Shown piece after piece: positions 16,502-22,451 of a stretch of 22,451 nt of DNA. How positions within the stretch are numbered: position 1 is the first letter of the stretch; every line of letters starts with the position of its first letter. Source of the DNA: Verrucomicrobiales bacterium (GTDB lineage: Bacteria; Verrucomicrobiota; Verrucomicrobiia; Verrucomicrobiales; DEV007); assembly GCA_002705125.1 (NCBI GenBank), contig PAHQ01000104.1, positions 3,004-25,454 on the forward strand, written 5' to 3'. The translations under genes and the position numbers were made by a program. The notes below the pieces were generated by a model. The model saw only the letters and a program-made list of their open reading frames with translations. It was not told the origin of the DNA and ran no database searches.

Positions 16502-18182
16502 ATGTTAGCCTCCTCTCTAAATAACGAGACACCAAAGCTAGCGGGATCGTTATCAGAAGATACCCAACAGCAAGTGGAATAAAAGCTTCGAGCCCAGTAA
16601 AGGTCGCCGCTCGAGCTATTTCAGTACGTTTAGTAAATTCCTCAGCTCCTATGACAGATAACAGTGAAGAGTCCTTAACTAACATTATAAATAATCCTGC
16701 TACGGCTGGTAAAACTCGCCTGACTGCCTGTGGAATAATAACGTATCGGTAAGCTTGAACTGTAGAAAATCCTACCGCCCTTGCTGCATCAAATTGTGTT
16801 TTCCCTACACTGTCTATACCTCCCCTGATAATTTCACCCAAATAGGCTCCAGAAAAAACGGCTAAAAGAACAACTCCAACTAACAATCGATTATTAACAT
16901 CTACGGCCTCAGCAATCACATAATAGCCAACTATAAGGATGACTAAAAGAGGAGACCCTCTAATAATCTCAGTATAGGCACGACAAAAAAACCTAACAGA
17001 TTTTAGACGTGATTTAGATCCAACGACGAGGCAGACTGCAAGAAAAACGCATAACAACAAAGCCAATAAAGAAACCCAAATGGTTCTTAGCCAACCACCG
17101 AATATCTGCCATCGCCGAGACCATATACCTTCCCAATTCCAAGTATAAGTTTGATTAAGGGAAGAAAAAATAAAATATGTCGATCCAATTAAGAATATCC
17201 ACAACATCGCAAAACTCACAAACTCAAATGAATTCTTTTTATAACGATTTGAAACACTTTGGTCTTCTCTAACCAGAAAATAAAAAGAAACCAGGCAGAG
17301 GGACAGAAGAAAAAATAGAATGAACAGAAAAGGTAAGTCGGTCTCAAAGACTGCAACCGTTTTTATTTGAGCTCTTTCTTCTCCTGAAGATTGTTCAAGG
17401 TCAAATATAAAAGGGATTCCCATTTTATTAACAAGCTTTTTCTCTTCTTTAAGGTATATGTCAGCTAGCTTATTAAACTCTCCACTTTCTCTAAATTTCT
17501 CAAGGAAAGCGTTAACCTTATTTTCTAAAGAATTGACTTCGCCATTTTTTGGTTTTCTTAAGCCAACAGCCCATTGCTCTTTGCGGAGAGGAGTCAATAT
17601 CGCTCTTGTTGTCTCAACATGGTTTTTATGGTGCTTAAAAATAGATAACTGGTCATAAATCCATGCATCAACTTTATTTTGAGATACTTCAAGCGCACAT
17701 GCCGGATCATGCTGCATAGTAAGAATTTCTGCATCTTTTAATTCTTTCCTAGCATAGGTTTCACCTGTCGTGCCTAACTTTACGACCACTTTTCTACCTT
17801 CTTTCATCAAGTCTTCAACGCCCTCAATTTCAGAGTCAATTGGGACAAGCATAGCCAACCCTGTTGTAACATAAGGGTCTGAGAAGTTTATCGATTTTCT
17901 CCTCTCATCGGTAGCGGTCATCGAGGAAATAATTAGATCAATACTGCCAGTTTTAAGCGCTGTTATTAACGCATCAAACTTGATATTCTTAATCTCTAGT
18001 GGCCGTTCAAGAGACTCTGCTAGCGCTTTAGCCAACTGAACACTAACCCCATCATTAACACCGTTTTCATTAACAAATTCAAATGGAGGATACTCCAACT
18101 CCATCCCTACAATAAGCGGCTCCTCAGCAGAGAAACAGGCCTGTAGCAAAAAGAAATATAAAATGCTACTTAGAATTCTCAT
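16491..18182 (-). CDS. Fused amino-acid-binding protein and ABC permease
   Basis: One protein of about 563 residues (numbered here from a GTG at 18188) combines two transporter parts. Residues about 24-250 form a family 3 solute-binding domain (VGMELEYPPFEF, 27-38; MTATDERRKSINFSDPY, 90-106). A hydrophobic segment near 285-305 follows, then the HisM/GlnP-type permease (about 362-560). The permease carries its ATPase-contact EAA loop (DAARAVGFSTVQAYRYVIIP, 467-486). The same design is known in GlnP of lactic-acid bacteria, where the tethered domain captures amino acids outside. I prefer the ATG at 18182 to the GTG six bases upstream, because GAAGG lies about 9 bases before it and it directly begins the signal peptide MRILSSILYFFLLQAC, which may include a lipobox cysteine. 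It overlaps the genes on both sides. Specificity is unknown. Confidence 0.93.
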   Translation of the reverse strand: MRILSSILYFFLLQACFSAEEPLIVGMELEYPPFEFVNENGVNDGVSVQLAKALAESLERPLEIKNIKFDALITALKTGSIDLIISSMTATDERRKSINFSDPYVTTGLAMLVPIDSEIEGVEDLMKEGRKVVVKLGTTGETYARKELKDAEILTMQHDPACALEVSQNKVDAWIYDQLSIFKHHKNHVETTRAILTPLRKEQWAVGLRKPKNGEVNSLENKVNAFLEKFRESGEFNKLADIYLKEEKKLVNKMGIPFIFDLEQSSGEERAQIKTVAVFETDLPFLFILFFLLSLCLVSFYFLVREDQSVSNRYKKNSFEFVSFAMLWIFLIGSTYFIFSSLNQTYTWNWEGIWSRRWQIFGGWLRTIWVSLLALLLCVFLAVCLVVGSKSRLKSVRFFCRAYTEIIRGSPLLVILIVGYYVIAEAVDVNNRLLVGVVLLAVFSGAYLGEIIRGGIDSVGKTQFDAARAVGFSTVQAYRYVIIPQAVRRVLPAVAGLFIMLVKDSSLLSVIGAEEFTKRTEIARAATFTGLEAFIPLAVGYLLITIPLALVSRYLERRLTYES

Positions 18183-19185
18183 TATCACTAGCCTTCACTT
18201 TGCCCATTCTATCAATAAATATCACTATGAAAAATCCAAGAGAAGCAAAAATAATAGCATACCATGATGAGGGATCTATCATATTAGGAAAAGACCAATT
18301 CTTATAACCAATGATTATAAGTTCTTCCTCTCCTTTGATACTTCTAATAACCTCTTCGATCTTATTGCTGCGATACTCAATATCTCCTTCCTCAACCTTT
18401 ACCGCATATTCTCCATTATCATTTGTCTCATATTTATGATCCTTCCATGGCCAGATCAGAAAAAGAGAACCTATAACAAAACCTGTTATCAATCCAACTG
18501 CGACATTCCTATACTTCTTAAAAATCCAAGATATTAAATGAGATAAGCATATTATTCCTAGTATGCATCCGATAGAGAAAGGAAATAAAATGCCAAAATC
18601 TAGGTCTACGATTGCTCCAAGTATCATTTGATAATTTCCCATAACCAATAAAACAAACGATCCTGATATTCCGGGAATAATCATGCTGGATATTGCAGCT
18701 ACACCGCAAAGCAATAAATACGCAAAACTATCCCCCCCCTCTGTCTGTGGAATAAACAACAATGTAATAGCTCCTATTGCTCCAACAATTAATGAAGCCC
18801 ATGCAGAGAAACTCCATTTCTCAATGAACCTACTGACTCCAATGACAGAGGCTAAAATTAATCCAAAAAAGAATGCCCAAGTCTGAGTCTGATAAAACTC
18901 AAATAAAACCTCGAGTACCCTCGCAAGACTAAGCACGCTCAAAAAGCCCCCCAGTCCAATAGTAAAAAGAAATCTTAATTCTATCTTGGTTGAAAACTCC
19001 TTAAATTTTAACGTAGAAAGAAGCTTAATCGCATTTACATCAAAGGCCTTAATCGCATTAATGAGCCGCTCGTATATTCCCGTCAAAAAAGCGACTGTCC
19101 CTCCAGAAACACCAGGAATGACATTAGCTGCACCCATAGCGCTTCCTTTTAATAATAGAACTAAATCATCAATTAACTTGGGCAC
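18166..19185 (-). CDS. DUF368 membrane protein (polyprenyl-phosphate translocase family)
   Basis: A 339-residue integral membrane protein of the DUF368 family (PF04018). The family's two related half-repeats show as GAANVIPGVSGGT (18-30) and MIIPGISGSF (168-177). Several membrane spans surround them, with one last span near 308-325. Family members have been shown to recycle undecaprenyl phosphate, the lipid carrier for cell-wall and surface polysaccharide synthesis, across the inner membrane. A charged hydrophilic stretch (about 248-305) separates the core from the last helix. The start is GTG at 19185, which puts the usual short helix before the first motif; no in-frame ATG lies just upstream. 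Its end overlaps the binding-protein/permease gene by 17 bases from the preferred ATG there, so DUF368 is first in a three-gene operon with an amino-acid importer, an unexplained pairing. Confidence 0.9.
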   Translation of the reverse strand: MPKLIDDLVLLLKGSAMGAANVIPGVSGGTVAFLTGIYERLINAIKAFDVNAIKLLSTLKFKEFSTKIELRFLFTIGLGGFLSVLSLARVLEVLFEFYQTQTWAFFFGLILASVIGVSRFIEKWSFSAWASLIVGAIGAITLLFIPQTEGGDSFAYLLLCGVAAISSMIIPGISGSFVLLVMGNYQMILGAIVDLDFGILFPFSIGCILGIICLSHLISWIFKKYRNVAVGLITGFVIGSLFLIWPWKDHKYETNDNGEYAVKVEEGDIEYRSNKIEEVIRSIKGEEELIIIGYKNWSFPNMIDPSSWYAIIFASLGFFIVIFIDRMGKVKASDNENSK

Positions 19186-19307
19186 TAAAAAAACATGCCT
19201 TGGTACCTTTGAATCATCAACAGAGAATTACAAAAGGAAGAATTTAATTGATAATTTAATGGATTAATACCTCGCAAAAACACCGAGCGCGTGTCAAAAA
19301 ACTAATC
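19186..19307. promoter_or_regulatory. Divergent spacer between the DUF368 operon and flavodoxin gene
   Basis: These 122 bases must hold promoters for both directions. TTGACA occurs on the minus strand (19296-19291), but the nearest TATTAA is about 22 bases on, too far for a standard promoter. On the plus strand TTGATA lies near 19250 without a well-placed -10. No Shine-Dalgarno is seen before the flavodoxin ATG. Confidence 0.3.
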
Positions 19308-19871
19308 ATGGGTAATATACTAGTTCTTTATCATAGTAATACAGGTAATACTGAAAAAATGGCTAAACTAGTAGCTGAAGGGGCGTCAAGCGTTACTGGA
19401 ATGAACGTTCGAACATTGAACTGTAATGAAGCCACTGCTGAGGATCTAGTTTGGTGTGACGGTATTGCTATGGGGTCACCCACAAATCTTGGTTCAATGG
19501 CATGGAAAATGAAAAAATGGTGGGATACTATAGCTGTCAATAAATGGTTAGAGGTCGATGGCAAATTCGCTTGCTCATTCTCTTCATCTGCAGGTTGGGG
19601 CGGAGGTAATGAAACTGCATGCAATGCCATGGCTACAGTCCTAATTAACTTTGGCTTCCTCTATTTTGGCGTCACTGACTATGTAGGAAAAGGGCTAACA
19701 CCTCACTATGGTGCTGTTCTTGCCGGAGAACCCAGAGAAGACAAAGAGAAAGAGCTATGTAGAAGACTTGGAAGAAGGCTATCTGAATGGGTTGCTTTTT
19801 ATAGTGAAGGAAGAAAGGACATGGATCCCCTAAAAGCGCCTTATCCCCGTGATCCCAAAAGCTTTTCCTAA
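19308..19871 (+). CDS. Flavodoxin / WrbA-like FMN protein
   Basis: A 187-residue cytoplasmic flavodoxin-fold protein. The FMN phosphate loop is YHSNTGNTEKMA (8-19). GSPTNLGSMAWKMKKWWD (56-73) and the second isoalloxazine loop SAGWGGGNET (94-103) match the WrbA/NAD(P)H:quinone oxidoreductase pattern, as does TPHYGA (131-136). The protein is slightly shorter than typical WrbA. Family members move two electrons to quinones or serve as electron carriers, so quinone reduction or redox protection is likely. It is a single gene, divergent from the DUF368 operon. Its stop is 10 bases from the convergent oxidoreductase gene. Confidence 0.88.
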   Translation: MGNILVLYHSNTGNTEKMAKLVAEGASSVTGMNVRTLNCNEATAEDLVWCDGIAMGSPTNLGSMAWKMKKWWDTIAVNKWLEVDGKFACSFSSSAGWGGGNETACNAMATVLINFGFLYFGVTDYVGKGLTPHYGAVLAGEPREDKEKELCRRLGRRLSEWVAFYSEGRKDMDPLKAPYPRDPKSFS

Positions 19872-19880
19872 ATAAAAGCT
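19860..19880. terminator. Weak hairpin between convergent stops
   Basis: AGCTTTT (19860-19866) pairs with AAAAGCT (19874-19880) over the stop codon of the flavodoxin gene, next to the convergent stop. A/T-rich arms give short U runs in either direction. This may be a weak two-way terminator; the stem is short. Confidence 0.3.
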
Positions 19881-19881
19881 A

Positions 19882-20946
19882 TTAGAGCTCGACTGTTTTT
19901 CCAGTTTTAAAAGCTTCGTCTGCAGCAAGAACAATTCTTAAGCTATTAACCGCATCATCCATGTGGTCGCTAAGATCAACATCATCGGTAATAGCATTTA
20001 GAAAAACTTCCTGCTCTCGGTAGCAAAGACCATCATGATCAGGCTCATCGGCACAATCAATAATTTCATCAGGTTTTGAAAACTCTCCATTCTCATCAAG
20101 TTCAGAATGATGTAACTTAATAGATTCTGCTTTAGAGTGAGCATCAACATCATCTGTTTCTTCTCCTTCTTTCATCCCTGCAATATTGACGCAACCCTTT
20201 GGACCAACTACATCCTTAACAAAAAACGCAACTTCGCTCATCATAGGACCCCACCCAGCCTCATACCATCCAACTGAACCATCCTCAAAAGACACCTGAA
20301 GTTGTCCATAGTTATACATTCCTTCATTAAGCTCTTCGCTCAACCGTGCACCAATAGCACTGACTCGAACAGGCTTAGATCTAGTCATCTGACACATCAC
20401 GTCAACGTAATGCACTCCGCAATCTACAATTGGAGACATTGAGTTCATTAAACATTTATGAGTTTCCCAATTTTTACCAGAAGATTGCTGATTCAGATTC
20501 ATTCTCATGACTAGGGGTTTACCCAAGCCCTGCGCAACTTCAATAAATTTCATCCATGAAGGGTGCACACGTAGAATGTATCCAATAACCAGTTTCAAAT
20601 TCGCTTCTCTAGCAGCAGCAACAATTTCCTGTGCCTCTTCGACACTTTCAGCAATTGGCTTCTCCAAAAACACATGTGCTCCTGCAGCAAAAGCCTTTTT
20701 TGTATACTCTGCATGAGTATCCGGGTAAGTATTTATTGAAACCGCGTCAGGATTAGTTTTTTCAAGTGCCTCAGAGTAATCTGAGAATTGAGGATAATCA
20801 TGCCCCAATATTTCGATTAGATCTTGACGAGATTTCTCGCCTCTTGATACCAAACCGACGATTTCAAAACCATCCATCGAATGATAAGCCTTTGCATGGG
20901 ATTTCCCCATATTTCCACAACCAACGACAAGAACTTTTACTGACAT
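19882..20946 (-). CDS. Cytoplasmic Gfo/Idh/MocA family oxidoreductase
   Basis: A 354-residue NAD(P)-dependent oxidoreductase without a signal peptide. The nucleotide-binding start is VLVVGCGNMGKSH (5-17), and the conserved LEKP (94-97) is intact, unlike in the exported homologue at 5519. The second-domain motif IVDCGVHYVDVM (173-184) supplies the expected Asp175 and His179. It resembles sugar or inositol dehydrogenases acting on a substrate taken into the cell. The MFS symporter gene upstream ends 31 bases before its ATG, so the two form an uptake-and-oxidation operon; the symporter's cargo is likely this enzyme's substrate. The C-terminal region is rich in Asp/Glu (about 255-300). No Shine-Dalgarno is present. 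Confidence 0.92.
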   Translation of the reverse strand: MSVKVLVVGCGNMGKSHAKAYHSMDGFEIVGLVSRGEKSRQDLIEILGHDYPQFSDYSEALEKTNPDAVSINTYPDTHAEYTKKAFAAGAHVFLEKPIAESVEEAQEIVAAAREANLKLVIGYILRVHPSWMKFIEVAQGLGKPLVMRMNLNQQSSGKNWETHKCLMNSMSPIVDCGVHYVDVMCQMTRSKPVRVSAIGARLSEELNEGMYNYGQLQVSFEDGSVGWYEAGWGPMMSEVAFFVKDVVGPKGCVNIAGMKEGEETDDVDAHSKAESIKLHHSELDENGEFSKPDEIIDCADEPDHDGLCYREQEVFLNAITDDVDLSDHMDDAVNSLRIVLAADEAFKTGKTVEL

Positions 20947-20977
20947 GCTTTAATCTATATAATTCTTTTTTACGATG

Positions 20978-22324
20978 CTATTCTGAGGAACTTTCTTCAT
21001 CTGAGCCTATGGATATTTTATCCCAAAAGGCGAAGAAGAAAACTACAGAAATTATGCCGGCCATCACTGCAGGATACACCCAAAATTCTTCCCACTTACT
21101 CATAGCTGACCCAACAACCTCAGAATCAATTCCATCAAGATCATTAACTGAAAACATTTGAACCAACTGCTCACCAGCACTTAAATTTTCTTGTTTATTG
21201 TTCTCTGTTATCAATGTGTTTAAAGCTCCGTAGTCTTCATTAACATTAATAAATTTGGCACCTGCAACTTTATAACCAAAGTATAAACCAATACCTTGTG
21301 TAAAGAAAACAAGCATGCTCTGCGCCTGACTTCTAACAGATTTAGGCGCAACCTTATCAGTATACATGAACCCTGTAACAAAAAAGAAATCATAGCATAT
21401 TCCATGTAAGGCTATTCCAAATAAAATCATCCAAATCACCTGCTCGTCAGCTCCATAAGCGAATAACAAATACCTTAAAACCCAAGCCAGCATTCCAATC
21501 AAGATCATCCACTTCACGCCGAGTTTTCTAAAAAAGAAAGGTATGAGTAGCATAAAGAAAATCTCTGACATTTGTCCGATAGTCATTGTGGATGCAGCCT
21601 GAGTAAATCCAACATTACTCAGGTAAGTTGAGGTATAGCCGTAGTAATATGCCAAAGGAATACACACCAAACAGGAACAACCCATAAAAACAGCAAAACC
21701 TCGTCGTTTAAACAGGCTGAACGCATCAACCATAAGAAGCCCTCTCCACTCAATCGGCTCACCTTTCATCGGAGCAGGAGTATTAGGTAAGGAAAATGAA
21801 TAAACGCCAAGAATTAGGGATGTCGCAGCGGCGATATAAAATATATTCATATTTGCACTCCATCCCATAAAGCCAACAACCAAACCTGCTACAATCCATC
21901 CTATGGTACCCCAAACTCTAATCTTTGGGAATGTCATACTATCTAAATGTGTGAATGCAATTGTATTACCCAGAGCTAACGTCGGCATATAGCAAAGCAT
22001 ATTACCTAGCATTAGGTTAACCATTAAATCGCCATCACCTCGTGAAGCAGCACCAGGAATCAAAAATAAAAATAATGAACCAAGCAAGAACAATACACCC
22101 ATCACTTTCTCAGATGGGAAAAACCGATCTGCAATTAGCCCTAAAAACAAAGGAGCAAATATAGCTCCTAACGGAGAAGTCCCGTAAGCGCCTCCAATTA
22201 TACCAGCGAAATCGTTACTACCAAGGCATTGGCCTAATGTCGCAAACCATGACCCCCAAAGAAAGAATTGGAGAAACATCATTAAAGACAATCGACTCGT
22301 TAATAGTGAAGTTGAATTTGACAT
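20978..22324 (-). CDS. MFS symporter of the nucleoside:H+ (NHS) family
   Basis: A 448-residue polytopic membrane protein with about 12 hydrophobic spans. The first span MFLQFFLWGSWFATLG (16-31) and the loop FLGLIADRFFPSEKVMG (60-76) are hallmarks of the NupG/XapB nucleoside:proton symporter family. A long hydrophilic stretch near the last span (about 365-410, NVNEDYGALNTLITENNKQE) is predicted to face one side of the membrane. In Verrucomicrobiota, Planctomycetota and Bacteroidota, NHS proteins often sit beside Gfo/Idh/MocA genes. A sugar or sugar-derivative cargo is therefore at least as likely as nucleosides. It is the first gene of a two-gene minus-strand operon. The ATG at 22324 has no Shine-Dalgarno. 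Confidence 0.9.
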   Translation of the reverse strand: MSNSTSLLTSRLSLMMFLQFFLWGSWFATLGQCLGSNDFAGIIGGAYGTSPLGAIFAPLFLGLIADRFFPSEKVMGVLFLLGSLFLFLIPGAASRGDGDLMVNLMLGNMLCYMPTLALGNTIAFTHLDSMTFPKIRVWGTIGWIVAGLVVGFMGWSANMNIFYIAAATSLILGVYSFSLPNTPAPMKGEPIEWRGLLMVDAFSLFKRRGFAVFMGCSCLVCIPLAYYYGYTSTYLSNVGFTQAASTMTIGQMSEIFFMLLIPFFFRKLGVKWMILIGMLAWVLRYLLFAYGADEQVIWMILFGIALHGICYDFFFVTGFMYTDKVAPKSVRSQAQSMLVFFTQGIGLYFGYKVAGAKFINVNEDYGALNTLITENNKQENLSAGEQLVQMFSVNDLDGIDSEVVGSAMSKWEEFWVYPAVMAGIISVVFFFAFWDKISIGSDEESSSE

Positions 22325-22451
22325 ATATTAAGTGGGGTTATCGAAGTAAAGGATTCGTATTACCAATACAATAAAAATACCGTCCGAGAATCAACGGTTA
22401 AATTCCTTTTACTGATATTTATTAATGGGATTTGGGTTATTTCTTCTTTTT
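22325..22451 (-). promoter_or_regulatory. Promoter/operator region of the symporter-oxidoreductase operon
   Basis: This 127-base stretch contains an inverted repeat GTATT-N3-AATAC (22357-22369) and a wider one, ACCGT-N10-ACGGT (22379-22398). On the minus strand TTGATT lies within the second repeat, and a -10-like TTGTAT follows 17 bases later, just before the first repeat. A repressor or activator bound to either palindrome would be well placed. No regulator gene is in view, so this is tentative. Confidence 0.3.

Noticed and set aside
18180..18188. GTG at 18188 as the start of the binding-protein/permease fusion
   Set aside because: An ATG two codons later is preceded by GAAGG at better spacing and starts the signal peptide directly, so it is the likelier start.
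1..22451. CRISPR array, insertion sequence, integrase, tRNA or toxin-antitoxin pair
   Set aside because: No regularly spaced repeats, transposase motifs, terminal inverted repeats, cloverleaf sequences or paired small toxin-like genes were seen. Gene content and codon use look uniform along the window.

Overview
The window reads as a chromosomal segment of an AT-rich, probably marine member of the Verrucomicrobiota (or a close PVC relative). The basis is the mix of protein types: a DUF1080 / 3-keto-disaccharide hydrolase, a Tat-exported Gfo/Idh/MocA oxidoreductase, a CE15-type esterase, a lamin-tail/CotH surface protein ending in a calcium-binding DPDNDG motif, and PDZ and TPR proteins with signal peptides. 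This is inference from gene content, not a placement. Most genes lack a Shine-Dalgarno sequence. I see no tRNA, rRNA, CRISPR array, insertion sequence or phage gene.

Layout, left to right. (1) 1-1244, minus: a TPR-like exported protein cut by the left edge. (2) 1436-3643, minus: a three-gene unit running cupin, glutathione-peroxidase/methyltransferase fusion, DUF1080 hydrolase, closed by a strong hairpin terminator. (3) 3797-5436, plus: hemB and pyrE. (4) 5519-6841, plus: exported Gfo/Idh/MocA oxidoreductase with its own terminator. (5) 6954-9693, plus: PDZ protein, CE15-like esterase and HELAH zinc peptidase, all exported and closely spaced. (6) 9694-10178: a gap with the remnant of a small membrane-protein gene and a long AT-rich leader. 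(7) 10179-11066, plus: a short sigma-70 factor and terminator. (8) 11287-15768, plus: a 1493-residue CotH/lamin-tail protein. (9) 15755-19185, minus: three overlapping genes running DUF368 membrane protein, solute-binding/permease fusion, ABC ATPase. (10) 19308-19871, plus: a flavodoxin-like protein. (11) 19882-22324, minus: an MFS nucleoside/sugar-type symporter followed by a cytoplasmic Gfo/Idh/MocA oxidoreductase.

Taken together, several units fit breakdown and uptake of plant- or algae-type carbohydrate: esterase, 3-keto-sugar hydrolase, two Gfo/Idh/MocA oxidoreductases and an NHS-family importer. The rest is housekeeping (heme, pyrimidine, sigma factor) and amino-acid import. The features that most deserve a second look are the peroxidase-methyltransferase fusion with a signal peptide, the one-base-disrupted small membrane-protein gene at 9729-9894, and the DUF368 gene overlapping an amino-acid ABC transporter.
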